From NCBI RefSeq assembly GCF_035984415.1, contig NZ_CP130720.1, forward strand, positions 7,626,001 through 7,690,000: a DNA stretch of 64,000 nt, given 5' to 3'. The DNA comes from Streptomyces sp. NBC_01296 (lineage in GTDB: Bacteria > Actinomycetota > Actinomycetes > Streptomycetales > Streptomycetaceae). The first letter of the stretch is position 1; every line of letters starts with the position of its first letter. Below are positions 26,748 through 35,450 of the stretch, one piece after another. Both the position numbers and the translations under genes were made by a program. The notes under the pieces were generated by a model. The model searched no databases. It was not told the origin of the DNA and saw only the letters and a program-made list of their open reading frames with translations.

Positions 26748-29051
26748 GTGCGCGTAGCAGTCATCGGAGGAGGGCCCGGCGGGCTGTACTTCGCAGCCCT
26801 GGCCAAGCAGCTCTCCCCCCACTGGGACGTCACCGTCTGGGAGCGGGGCGCCCCCGACGACACGTTCGGCTTCGGGGTCGTCTTCTCCGACGAGACCCTC
26901 GACGGCATCGCGCAGGCCGACCCCGAGGTCTATGCGGCCATGTCGGCGGAGTTCGCCCGCTGGAGCGACATCGACGTCACCCACCGGCGCCGGACCCTCA
27001 CCTCCGGCGGCCACGGCTTCGCCGCCCTCGGCCGCCGGCAGCTGCTGCGGATCCTCCAGGAGCGCTGCGCCGCCCTCGCGGTGGACGTCCGCTACCGCAC
27101 GCAGGCCCCGCCCGCCGCCGAGCTGGCGGCCGCGTACGACCTCGTCGTCGCCTGCGACGGCGTACGGTCGGCCACCCGCGCCGCCTACGCGGACTCCTTC
27201 GGGCCCGACCTGGACGAACGCTCCGGCCGCTACATGTGGCTCGGCACGGACAAGGTCTTCGAGGCCTTCACCTTCCTCGTCGAGGAGCGGGACTTCGGCA
27301 CCCTCCAGGTGCACGCCTACCCCTACGACTCCACCCGCTCCACGTTCATCGTGGAGATGGACGAGGCCGCCTGGCGGCGCGCGGGCTTCGCGCAGTTCGC
27401 GGACCGCGACCACCCGCCCGGCACCAGCGACACGGACAGCATCCGCCGCTGCGAGGAGATACTCGCCGGCCATCTGGACGGGCACCGGCTCCTGCCCAAC
27501 AACTCCAAGTGGCTGCGCTTCACCACCGTGCGCAACCGCTCCTGGCGGCACGAGAACGTCGTCCTCCTCGGGGACGCCGCCCACACCGCCCACTTCTCCA
27601 TCGGCTCCGGCACCAAGCTGGCCATGGAGGACGCCCTCGCGCTGGCGGCCTGCCTGCACGAGCACCCGGACGTGCCCGGCGCGCTCGCCGCGTACGAGGA
27701 AGAGCGCCGCCCGGTCGTGGAATCGACCCAGCGCGCCGCCCAGGCCAGCCTCGAGTGGTTCGAGAACATCGGCCGCTACACGAGTCAGGAACCGCCCCAG
27801 TTCGCGTTCAACCTGCTGACCCGCAGCCGCCGCGTCACCTACGACAACCTGCGCGTGCGCGACGAGGAGTTCACCACCATCGTCAACTCCTCCGCTCCGG
27901 TGCCCCCGATGTTCCGCCCCTTCCCGCTCGGCGGGCTGCTCCTGCGCAACCGGGTCGTCGTGCCGCCCACCGCCCTCGGCACGGCGCGCGACGGCATCCC
28001 GGGGGACTTCGACCTCGTCCACCTGAGCACCCAGGCGCTCGGCGGCTCCGGCCTGGTGCTCGCCGGGATGACCGCCGTCAGCGCCGAAGGCCGGGACGCC
28101 CCCGGCTGCCCCGGCCTCTACACCGACGAACAGGAAGCCGCCTGGCGGCGGATCACCGACTTCGTCCACGGCCAGTGCGACACCTGCCTCGGCATCCAGC
28201 TCACCCACGCCGGCCGCCGCGCCGGTACCGGGGACGGTCCGCCGATCGCCGCGTCCGCCCTGGCCTGGGACGAGCGCAGCCCGGCCCCGCGCGAGGCCAC
28301 CCGGGCCGATATGGACCTTCTCGTACGGGACTTCGTCCGCGCGGCCCGACGCGCCGACCGGGCGGGCTTCGACGTGCTGGAACTGCAGTACGGGCATGGC
28401 CAGCTGCTGTCCGGGTTCCTCTCGCCGCTGACCAACCTGCGCACCGACGCGTACGGCGGCGACCTCGCCGGGCGGCTGCGCTTCCCGCTGGAAGTGTTGG
28501 ACGCCGTAAGGGCGGTGTGGCCCGCCGGCAAGGCCCTGCTCGTCCGGATCTCCGCGGCCGACTGGGCCGAGGGCGGGCTGACCGAGGCCGACGCCGTGGC
28601 CATCGCCCGCGCCCTCGCCGAGGCCGGCGCCGACGGGATCGACGTCTCCACCGGCGAGGTCGTCGCCCACGAGCGGCCCCGCTACGGGCGCAGCTACCAG
28701 ACCCCGTACGCCGATCTGATCCGCAACGCCACCGGGGTCCCCACGATCGCCGTCGGTGCGATCTCCACGTACGACGACGTGAACTCGATCGTCCTGGCCG
28801 GCCGGGCCGACCTCTGCGGGGTGGGCCGCGCCCAGCTGCACGACCCGCTCTGGACCCTGCACGCCGCGGCCGCCCAGGGCTACCACGGGCCCGCCGCCCC
28901 GTGGGCCCCCTCCTGGAAGGCGGGCAGCGGCAGACCGCCCGCCGCCCGCACCGACCGGGTCCCGCCGCGCCTGCAGCTGTTGCGGCAGCCCGCCGCGCCG
29001 GTGCACCAGCGCTGGCTGCCGCGCCTCGCCGCCACCGCGCCGGCCAACTGA
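26748..29051 (+). CDS. Salicylyl-CoA 5-hydroxylase-type monooxygenase/OYE fusion
   Basis: A 767-residue bifunctional flavoenzyme. Residues 1-380 are an FAD aromatic hydroxylase (AVIGGGPGGLYFAAL at 3, LLGDAAHTAHFSIGSG near 280). From about 385 a second domain follows that is an old-yellow-enzyme-type NADH:flavin oxidoreductase (FRPFPLGGLLLRNRVVVPP, LELQYGHGQLLSGFLSP). This two-part layout is known in salicylyl-CoA 5-hydroxylases and 2-aminobenzoyl-CoA monooxygenase/reductases. Gentisate dioxygenase downstream favours salicylyl-CoA to gentisyl-CoA with NADH and O2. The OYE half may supply reduced flavin or reduce the ring; that is not decided here. Confidence 0.87.
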   Translation: MRVAVIGGGPGGLYFAALAKQLSPHWDVTVWERGAPDDTFGFGVVFSDETLDGIAQADPEVYAAMSAEFARWSDIDVTHRRRTLTSGGHGFAALGRRQLLRILQERCAALAVDVRYRTQAPPAAELAAAYDLVVACDGVRSATRAAYADSFGPDLDERSGRYMWLGTDKVFEAFTFLVEERDFGTLQVHAYPYDSTRSTFIVEMDEAAWRRAGFAQFADRDHPPGTSDTDSIRRCEEILAGHLDGHRLLPNNSKWLRFTTVRNRSWRHENVVLLGDAAHTAHFSIGSGTKLAMEDALALAACLHEHPDVPGALAAYEEERRPVVESTQRAAQASLEWFENIGRYTSQEPPQFAFNLLTRSRRVTYDNLRVRDEEFTTIVNSSAPVPPMFRPFPLGGLLLRNRVVVPPTALGTARDGIPGDFDLVHLSTQALGGSGLVLAGMTAVSAEGRDAPGCPGLYTDEQEAAWRRITDFVHGQCDTCLGIQLTHAGRRAGTGDGPPIAASALAWDERSPAPREATRADMDLLVRDFVRAARRADRAGFDVLELQYGHGQLLSGFLSPLTNLRTDAYGGDLAGRLRFPLEVLDAVRAVWPAGKALLVRISAADWAEGGLTEADAVAIARALAEAGADGIDVSTGEVVAHERPRYGRSYQTPYADLIRNATGVPTIAVGAISTYDDVNSIVLAGRADLCGVGRAQLHDPLWTLHAAAAQGYHGPAAPWAPSWKAGSGRPPAARTDRVPPRLQLLRQPAAPVHQRWLPRLAATAPAN

Positions 29052-29061
29052 GGAGACCCTG

Positions 29062-30096
29062 ATGCAGACCCCGTCCCCGAACCGCCCGCCCCTGCACCAC
29101 CTGCCCCGCTTCACGGCGGCGGCCGTCCAGGCCTCGCCCGTCTACCTGGACCCCGCCGCCACTGTCGACAAGGCCGTCGCGCTGATCGCCGAGGCGGCCG
29201 CGAACGGCGCCGAACTCGTCGTCTTCCCCGAGGTGTTCGTCCCCGGCTACCCCTACTGGAACTGGACGATGAACCCCGTCCAGGGCTCGCCCTGGTTCGA
29301 GCGACTCCAGCGCGCCTCGGTCGACATCCCCGGCCCGTACGTCGACACCCTGCGCGCGGCGGCCCGCCAGTACGGGGTCGTCCTCGTCATCGGCGTCAAC
29401 GAGCGCGCCGCGCACAGCCTCGGCGTCCTCTACAACACCCTGCTCACCATCGGACCCGACGGCGGACTCCTCGGCATCCACCGCAAGCTGGTGCCCACCT
29501 GGGCCGAGAAGCTCACCTGGACCGGCGGCGACGGCAGCTCCCTGCGGGTCCACCCCACCCCCGTCGGCCCGCTCGGCGCCCTCGCCTGCGGCGAGAACAC
29601 CAACACGCTGGCCCGCTTCACCCTCCTCGCGCAGGGCGAACTGGTCCACGCCTCCTGCTACATCGCCCTGCCCGTGGCCCCGGCCGACTACGACATGGCC
29701 GACGCCATCGCCGTCCGCACCGCCGCCCACAGCTTCGAGGGCAAGGTCTTCTCCGTCGTCGCCTGCTCCACCGTCTCCCCGGAGATCGTGGACCTGCTCG
29801 CCGGGGACGACGAGGAGCTGCGCGCCCTGTTCCAGCGGCCCCGCAGCGCCCTGTCCGGGATCTTCGGCCCCGACGGCCGCCCCGTCACCGAACCGCTCGT
29901 CGACGACGAGGGCATCGTCTACGGCGAGATCGACCTCGGCCGCTGCATCCAGCCCAAGCAGATGCACGACATCACCGGCCACTACAACCGCTTCGACATC
30001 TTCCGCCTCGAAGTCGACAACCGCCCCCGCCTGCCGGTGACCTTCACCGCGCCGCCCGCGGGCCCCCAGATCACCACGCCTGAGGAGGACGTATGA
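29062..30096 (+). CDS. Nitrilase-family carbon-nitrogen hydrolase
   Basis: A 344-residue nitrilase-superfamily enzyme with the Glu-Lys-Cys triad: Glu57 in VVFPEVFVPGYPYW, Lys142 in HRKLVPTWAEKLTW and Cys176 in LGALACGENTN. The length and the GYPYW and CGEN forms match true nitrilases (nitrile to carboxylic acid and ammonia). It starts 10 bp after the hydroxylase and overlaps the gentisate dioxygenase by ATGA, so it is a member of the operon. It may feed an aromatic nitrile (such as a hydroxybenzonitrile) into the acid pathway. Confidence 0.87.
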   Translation: MQTPSPNRPPLHHLPRFTAAAVQASPVYLDPAATVDKAVALIAEAAANGAELVVFPEVFVPGYPYWNWTMNPVQGSPWFERLQRASVDIPGPYVDTLRAAARQYGVVLVIGVNERAAHSLGVLYNTLLTIGPDGGLLGIHRKLVPTWAEKLTWTGGDGSSLRVHPTPVGPLGALACGENTNTLARFTLLAQGELVHASCYIALPVAPADYDMADAIAVRTAAHSFEGKVFSVVACSTVSPEIVDLLAGDDEELRALFQRPRSALSGIFGPDGRPVTEPLVDDEGIVYGEIDLGRCIQPKQMHDITGHYNRFDIFRLEVDNRPRLPVTFTAPPAGPQITTPEEDV

Positions 30097-31229
30097 CCAC
30101 CCCGCAGGACGACACCATGCTCGGCCGCGCCCGGGTCTTCGACACCCCCGAGCTCACCGCGTACTACGGCGAGCTCGAAGCCCTGGACGCCGGCGCGCTG
30201 TGGACCGTCGCCAACGACATCGAACCCTGGTACCCGCAGCCCAAGTCGGTTCCCGTGCTGTGGCGCTACGAGGAGCTGCGGCCCCTGGTCCACAAGGCCC
30301 TCGGCATGGTCAAGGCCGACGACGCCGGCCGGCGCGTCGTGATGCTCGTCAACCCCGGCCGCAAGGACGTCAGCGCCGCCGCCGGGCTCCTCTACACCGG
30401 GCTCCAGATCATGGGCCCCGGCGAGGCGATGACCGCCCACCGCCACCAGGCCGCCGCCCTGCGCTTCGTCCACGAGGGCACCGGCGCCTGGACCGTCGTC
30501 GACGGCCAGAAGCTGAAGGTCGGCCCGCGCGATTTCGCGATCACGCCCAACGGCACCTGGCACGAGCACGGCAACGACGCCGAGGACGCCCCCGTCATCT
30601 GGCAGGACGGCCTCGACATCCCCCTCGTCAACGCCCTGGACGCCGGGTTCTACGAGGTCCACCCCGAGCTCCACCAGACGCCCGGCAAGGTGGTCAACTC
30701 CTCCGTGCTCCAGTACAGCGCGAACCTGCTCCCGTACGGCTCGGAGCGGTGGAGCCGGCCCTACTCACCGCTGCTCGCCTACCCCTGGGAGCCCACGTAC
30801 GAGGCCCTGCTGGGCCTCGCGAAGGCGAGCGAGGGCTCCCCGTACGACGGGATCATCGCCGAGTACACCAACCCGGTCACGGGCGGCTCCGTGATGCCCA
30901 CCATGGGCGCCCACATGCAGCTGCTGCGCCCCGGGCAGGCCACCCGCGCCCACCGGCACACCGGCTCGGTGATCTACACGGCCGCCAAGGGGCACGGGGT
31001 CTCGGTCATCGCCGGGCAGCGCTTCGCATGGCGCCAGGGCGACATCTTCTGCGTCCCCTCCTGGGCCTGGCACGAGCACCACAACCTCGACCAGTCCGAG
31101 GACGCCTGCCTGTTCTCCTTCAACGACTTCCCGGTCATGCGCTCGCTCGGCTTCCACCGCGAAGAGGCGTATCCGGACAACGACGGCCACCAGCCGATGC
31201 CGGCCGCCGCCCCGACCGCCACCGCCTGA
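30093..31229 (+). CDS. Gentisate 1,2-dioxygenase
   Basis: A 378-residue bicupin that opens the ring of gentisate with O2 to give maleylpyruvate, using Fe(II). The first cupin (about 100-180) carries the metal ligands in MTAHRHQAAALRFVHEG and a later WHEHGND; the second (about 275-345) has THAHRHTG-like TRAHRHTGSVIY and WAWHEHHN. The length and both HxH patterns are typical. It overlaps the nitrilase by 4 bp and is followed by the hydrolase and maleate isomerase. Confidence 0.9.
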   Translation: MTTPQDDTMLGRARVFDTPELTAYYGELEALDAGALWTVANDIEPWYPQPKSVPVLWRYEELRPLVHKALGMVKADDAGRRVVMLVNPGRKDVSAAAGLLYTGLQIMGPGEAMTAHRHQAAALRFVHEGTGAWTVVDGQKLKVGPRDFAITPNGTWHEHGNDAEDAPVIWQDGLDIPLVNALDAGFYEVHPELHQTPGKVVNSSVLQYSANLLPYGSERWSRPYSPLLAYPWEPTYEALLGLAKASEGSPYDGIIAEYTNPVTGGSVMPTMGAHMQLLRPGQATRAHRHTGSVIYTAAKGHGVSVIAGQRFAWRQGDIFCVPSWAWHEHHNLDQSEDACLFSFNDFPVMRSLGFHREEAYPDNDGHQPMPAAAPTATA

Positions 31230-31246
31230 CCCCGAGGAGCCCCACC

Positions 31247-32164
31247 ATGCGTCTGCTGACCTTCACCACCGCCGCCGCCACCGGCGAGGCCGCCCCCCGC
31301 CTCGGCGCCGACGTCGACGGCCTCGTCCTCGACCTCGGGGTCCTGGCCGACCACGCCGGCGTGGACCTCCCGCGCGATCTGCTCGCGTTCGTCCAGGCGG
31401 GCCCCACCGCCCGGGAGGCCGCCCGCCGCCTCGTCGACGCCGACCCCGCCGCCCGCCCGGCGGGGGCCGTCCACCGGCTCGAAGACGTCACCCTCGCCGC
31501 CCCGCTGCGCCCCGGCAAGATCATCGGGGTCGGCCTCAACTACGTGGAGCACGTCGAGGAGTCCAGCCGCAGCCTGGACACCGACAAGGAACTCCCGCCC
31601 CGCCCCGTGCTGTTCAGCAAGCCCGCCACCGCCGTCACCGGCCCCGGCGCGCCCATCCTGCACAACGGGGACCTCACGCAGCAGCTCGACTGGGAGTGCG
31701 AACTCGCCGTCGTCATCGGCCGCACCGCGTTCCGGGTGAGCGAGGAGGACGCGTACGACCACATCTTCGGCTTCAGCATCGTCAACGACATCAGCGCCCG
31801 CGACCAGCGCCGCTCCGGCCAGTGGTTCTTCTCCAAGGGGCAGGACTCGTACGCGCCGTTGGGCCCGGTGGTGGTCACGGCGGACGAGATCCCCGACCCC
31901 ATGGTCCTGGACCTCTCGCTGCGCGTCAACGGCGTCACCAAGCAGAAGTCGAACACCCGGCACATGCTGTTCCCGATCGCCCGCCTCATCGCCGACATCA
32001 GCTCCGGCGTGACCCTGGAGCCCGGCGACGTCATCGCCACGGGATCGCCCTCCGGCGTCGGCGCCGGCATGGTGCCGCCGGAGTTCCTGGTCCCCGGTGA
32101 CACGGTCGAGGCGACCGTCGAGCGCATCGGCACCCTGGCCAACCCCGTCGTCGACGCCCGCTGA
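31247..32164 (+). CDS. FAH-family acylpyruvate hydrolase
   Basis: A 305-residue fumarylacetoacetate-hydrolase-family enzyme. The C-terminal domain shows GKIIGVGLNYVEHVEES, WECELAVVIG (metal-binding Glu), FSIVNDISARDQR and DVIATGSPSGVGAG. In this operon it should split maleylpyruvate or fumarylpyruvate into pyruvate and maleate or fumarate. Since a maleate isomerase follows and no maleylpyruvate isomerase is present, direct hydrolysis of maleylpyruvate to maleate plus pyruvate is the simpler reading. The ATG at 31247 follows a GAGGAG site. Confidence 0.88.
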   Translation: MRLLTFTTAAATGEAAPRLGADVDGLVLDLGVLADHAGVDLPRDLLAFVQAGPTAREAARRLVDADPAARPAGAVHRLEDVTLAAPLRPGKIIGVGLNYVEHVEESSRSLDTDKELPPRPVLFSKPATAVTGPGAPILHNGDLTQQLDWECELAVVIGRTAFRVSEEDAYDHIFGFSIVNDISARDQRRSGQWFFSKGQDSYAPLGPVVVTADEIPDPMVLDLSLRVNGVTKQKSNTRHMLFPIARLIADISSGVTLEPGDVIATGSPSGVGAGMVPPEFLVPGDTVEATVERIGTLANPVVDAR

Positions 32165-32198
32165 TCCCCGTACGCCCAGCAAGCACCGAGGAGCACCC

Positions 32199-32978
32199 GT
32201 GCCGCCCCGCACCTACCGCATCGGCCAGATCGTGCCGAGCTCGAACGTGACCATGGAGACCGAGGTCCCCGCCATCCTGCGCGCCCGCCAGGCGGTCCTG
32301 CCCGACGAGAGGTTCACCTTCCACTCCAGCCGGATGCGCATGACCCATGTGACACCGGAACAGCTCAAGGCCATGGACGCCGACTCCGACCGCTGCGCCG
32401 TGGAACTGTCCGACGCCCGGGTCGACGTGCTCGGCTACGCCTGCCTGGTCGCCATCATGAGCATGGGCCTCGGCTACCACCGCACCTCCGAGCAGCGGCT
32501 GCACACCCGTACGGTCGAGAACGGCGCCCCCGCCCCTGTCGTCACCAGCGCGGGCGCCCTCGTCCACGGACTGCACACCATCGGCGCCCGCAAGATCGCG
32601 CTGCTCGCCCCGTACATGCGCCCGCTGACGCGGACCGTCGTGGACTACCTCACCCACGAGGGCATCGAGGTACTCGACTACGAGGCCCTCGAAATCCCGG
32701 ACAACCTCGACGTGGCCGCCCACGACCCGGCCGAGCTGCCCGGTCTCGCCCGCGCGCTGGACTACGCGGACGCCGACGCGGTCGTGCTCTCCGCCTGCGT
32801 GCAGATGCCCTCCCTGGGCGCCATCGAGGAGGCCGAACAGCTCCTGGGCAAGCCGGTGGTGTCGGCGGCCGTCTGCACCGCCCACCAGATGCTGCGCGCC
32901 CTCGACCTGCCGGCGGTGGCCCCGGGGGCGGGACACCTGCTCTCCGGCGCGTATGCGGAGGCCCCGCTGCCGCAGTAG
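32199..32978 (+). CDS. Maleate isomerase (Asp/Glu racemase superfamily)
   Basis: A 259-residue maleate cis-trans isomerase. The catalytic pair fits: Cys82 in LGYACLVAIMSMG and Cys200 in VLSACVQMPSLG, equivalent to the two Cys residues known in this family; SSNVTMETEV near the N-terminus is a typical signature. It converts maleate to fumarate for the TCA cycle. The GTG start has GAGGAG upstream. It is the last catabolic gene before a terminator and the PaaX-like regulator. Confidence 0.9.
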   Translation: MPPRTYRIGQIVPSSNVTMETEVPAILRARQAVLPDERFTFHSSRMRMTHVTPEQLKAMDADSDRCAVELSDARVDVLGYACLVAIMSMGLGYHRTSEQRLHTRTVENGAPAPVVTSAGALVHGLHTIGARKIALLAPYMRPLTRTVVDYLTHEGIEVLDYEALEIPDNLDVAAHDPAELPGLARALDYADADAVVLSACVQMPSLGAIEEAEQLLGKPVVSAAVCTAHQMLRALDLPAVAPGAGHLLSGAYAEAPLPQ

Positions 32979-33009
32979 GGGTGCCGGCGGTGATCCGCCG
33001 GACACCCCT
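32977..33009 (+). terminator. Terminator after the catabolic operon
   Basis: Arms at 32977-32990 and 32995-33009 form a stem with one bulged A around a TGAT loop. It starts at the stop codon of the maleate isomerase gene and ends before the PaaX-like gene promoter, so it separates the operon from its regulator. Confidence 0.65.
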
Positions 33010-33034
33010 GGGTCCCCGTCAGGCCCGGGGCGGG

Positions 33035-33045
33035 CTCGATATGAT
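33035..33045 (+). promoter_or_regulatory. PaaX-type operator overlapping the -10 of the regulator gene
   Basis: CTCGATAT (33035-33042) is the inverted copy of the ATATCGAG motif. It overlaps a near-consensus -10 TATGAT (33040-33045) 27 bp before the regulator start. A bound repressor would shut its own gene. Confidence 0.65.
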
Positions 33046-33072
33046 CGCGACCGCGTACAACGGAAGGCGATC

Positions 33073-33906
33073 ATGTCGGACAGCCCCCTCAGGCCCAGCT
33101 CGTTGATCAACACGGTCTACGGAGCGTTCCTGCGCCGCCTCGGCGGCTGGATCTCCATCGCGGACCTGATCACGCTGATGGGCGAGCTGGACGTCGACGG
33201 CCCGGCGGTGCGGTCGGCGATCTCGCGGCTCAAGAAGCGCGGCGTCCTCGAACCGGAGCGCCGGGGTGCCACCGGCTACCGGCTCAGCCCGGCCGTGCAC
33301 CCCGTCTTCGACGAGGGCGACCGCCGCATCTTCGCCAGCCTCGAACCCGCCGACCTGGCCGACGGCTGGGCCATGGCGGTGTTCTCCGTACCGGAGTCCG
33401 AGCGCTCCCACCGCTACCAGCTGCGCACCCGGCTGACCTGGCTCGGCTTCGGCAACATAGCCCCGGGCGTGTGGCTGGCCCCGGGGCGGCTGCTCGAAGA
33501 CGCCCGCGGCATGCTCGTACGGCTCGGCCTCAGCGAGTACGTGCACCTGTTCGCCGCCGACTACGCCGCCTTCAGCGACCTGGCGCAGACGGTGAGCGAG
33601 TGGTGGGACTTCCCGGCGATCCAGACGCAGTACGCGGCCTTCACCGACACCTACGCCCCCGTCGCCGAGCGCCTCGCGGCCGAGGGGGAGCCCGGCCCGG
33701 CGGAGGCGTTCCGCCACTACGTGCCGCTGCTCACGCAGTGGCGCCGCCTGCCGTACCTCGACCCGGGCCTGCCGACCGAACTCCTGCCGGCCGACTGGAA
33801 CGCGGTGGCCGCCCGCCAGGTCTTCCAGCAGCTCCACGCGGTCCTGCTGGACCCGAGCCTGCACCACGTCCGGGAGGTCACGGGCCTGGAGGCGGACACC
33901 GCCTAG
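33073..33906 (+). CDS. PaaX family transcriptional repressor
   Basis: A 277-residue PaaX-like regulator: a winged helix in residues 5-75 (SLINTVYGAFLRRLGGWISI, then DGPAVRSAISRLKKRGVLEP) and a PaaX C-terminal domain (WAMAVFSVPESERSHRYQLR, LTWLGFGNIAPGVWLAPG). Known PaaX represses phenylacetate genes and is released by phenylacetyl-CoA; by analogy an aryl-CoA such as salicylyl-CoA could be the ligand here. ATG 33073 follows GGAAGG. Its stop codon forms one CTAG with the stop of the convergent lipoprotein gene. Confidence 0.88.
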   Translation: MSDSPLRPSSLINTVYGAFLRRLGGWISIADLITLMGELDVDGPAVRSAISRLKKRGVLEPERRGATGYRLSPAVHPVFDEGDRRIFASLEPADLADGWAMAVFSVPESERSHRYQLRTRLTWLGFGNIAPGVWLAPGRLLEDARGMLVRLGLSEYVHLFAADYAAFSDLAQTVSEWWDFPAIQTQYAAFTDTYAPVAERLAAEGEPGPAEAFRHYVPLLTQWRRLPYLDPGLPTELLPADWNAVAARQVFQQLHAVLLDPSLHHVREVTGLEADTA

Positions 33907-34295
33907 GGCAGCGGCGCGATGGTGTACTTCGGGTTGGGCGTCCAGTCGGGCGTCAGGCTGGGCCGCGGCGGGGCCGGCGGCGGGTGGGGGCCGCGGTTCG
34001 GGTTCTGCGGGTTCTGCGAGGCGCGCGGCGCGGCCGAGGCCTTCGGCCGGGCACCGGGGGTGGCCGCCGGGCCCGGGGCCTCGTCCGGCTCCGCGGAGGC
34101 GGCGGCGGGCGTGGCCGCAGGCGACGCATCAGTCGGCGAGGCCGTCGCCGGAGGGCTCGCGCTCGTACTCGGCGCCGGCGAACCGGACTTCTGCGGCGCA
34201 GAGGACGCGCCGCCGGAGCAGCCGCCGAGCAACAGGCCGCCCGCCAGCAGTGCGGTCACGGATATCGGCACTCTGCCGTGAGGGCGGACGCCCAC
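33903..34295 (-). CDS. Pro/Ala-rich lipoprotein
   Basis: A 130-residue lipoprotein: signal peptide with lipobox LLGGC (Cys at about 26), then a Ser/Pro/Ala/Thr-rich mature part and a Pro-rich tail (PHPPPAPPRPSLTPDW). The GTG at 34295 is placed 6-7 nt after a perfect AGGAGG; a later GTG at 34271 is also possible. No domain is visible; the low-complexity region looks like a wall-spanning linker. Confidence 0.75.
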   Translation of the reverse strand: MGVRPHGRVPISVTALLAGGLLLGGCSGGASSAPQKSGSPAPSTSASPPATASPTDASPAATPAAASAEPDEAPGPAATPGARPKASAAPRASQNPQNPNRGPHPPPAPPRPSLTPDWTPNPKYTIAPLP

Positions 34296-34342
34296 CAGCC
34301 ACCTCCTGGAACACGATCCGGTCAATGCGCGCAGAGCGTAAC

Positions 34343-35395
34343 TCAGGCCTGCGCGGACGCTCCCGGCAGGATGATCGTGACCCCGCGCCCGGGCGCCGTG
34401 CCCATCGCGGCGAGGGCGGCCGGGGCCGCGTCCAGCGCGATCGTCGAGGTGACCAGCAGATCGGGCCGCAGCGCCCCGGACCGGACCAGTTCCATCATCG
34501 GCGGGTAGGCGTGGGCGGCCATGCCGTGGCTGCCGAGGATCTCCAACTCCCAGCCGATCACCCGTTCCATCGGCAGAACCGTCACCCCCGCGGCTGCCGG
34601 CAGCAGCCCCACCTGTACGTGCCGCCCCCGCCGGCGCAGCCCCGCCACCGACGCCGCCGCAGTCACCGGCGAGCCCAGGGCGTCCAGCGAGAGGTGCGCG
34701 CCGCCGCCCGTCAGCTCCCGTACGGCCTCGGCCGTGCCGCCCGCCCGCGCGTCCACGCAGTGCGCCGCCCCGAACCTCCGCGCCAGCTCCAGCGCTCCGG
34801 GAGCCGTGTCCACGGCGACCACCCGCGCCCCGGCCGCCACCGCGACCATCACCGCCGACAAGCCCACCCCGCCGCACCCGTGCACGGCGACCCACTCGCC
34901 CGGCGCCACCCGCCCCTGCGCGACCACGGCCCGGAACGCCGTCGCGAACCGGCAGCCGAGCCCGGCCGCCGTCACGTACGAGAGCTCCTCCGGCACGGCC
35001 ACGAGATTGACGTCGGCATGGTCCAATGCCACGTACTGCGCGAACGACCCCCAGTGCGTGAACCCGGGCTGCGTCTGCCGCGCGCACACCTGCTGATCGC
35101 CGGCCGCGCAGTCGGCGCAGCTCCCGCAGGCGCAGACGAACGGCACGGTGGCCCGGTCCCCGGGCCGCCAGCCCACGACCCCGGAGCCCACCGCCTCCAC
35201 CACGCCGGCGAGTTCGTGCCCGGGCACGTGCGGCAGCACGATGTCCGGATCGTGCCCCATCCACCCGTGCCAGTCGCTGCGGCACAGCCCGGTCGCCTCG
35301 ACGCGCACCACGACCCCGCCCGGGGACGGAACCGGATCGGGCACCTCGAGGACCTCGGCCGGCTGCCCGTACTGCCCGAACACCACCGCGCGCAT
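34343..35395 (-). CDS. Zinc-dependent alcohol dehydrogenase
   Basis: A 350-residue medium-chain dehydrogenase. Catalytic zinc ligands are in LCRSDWHGW and GHELAG; the structural zinc site is [17 protein letters not shown]; the NAD(P)-binding turn is [10 protein letters not shown]. It oxidises an alcohol or reduces an aldehyde, substrate unknown. ATG 35395 matches the family N-terminus. It stands downstream of the EamA-like gene in the same direction, with a 55-bp gap. Confidence 0.9.
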   Translation of the reverse strand: MRAVVFGQYGQPAEVLEVPDPVPSPGGVVVRVEATGLCRSDWHGWMGHDPDIVLPHVPGHELAGVVEAVGSGVVGWRPGDRATVPFVCACGSCADCAAGDQQVCARQTQPGFTHWGSFAQYVALDHADVNLVAVPEELSYVTAAGLGCRFATAFRAVVAQGRVAPGEWVAVHGCGGVGLSAVMVAVAAGARVVAVDTAPGALELARRFGAAHCVDARAGGTAEAVRELTGGGAHLSLDALGSPVTAAASVAGLRRRGRHVQVGLLPAAAGVTVLPMERVIGWELEILGSHGMAAHAYPPMMELVRSGALRPDLLVTSTIALDAAPAALAAMGTAPGRGVTIILPGASAQA

Positions 35396-35450
35396 GGGAA
35401 CCGCCCTCCACTCGACTGCCCGGCACGCTACCCCGCACCCGCCGTCGGCG

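Noticed and set aside
23732-26908. 1058-residue minus-strand frame opposite the CoA ligase
   Set aside because: Shadow of a real gene with intact AMP-ligase motifs; no domain in the minus reading.
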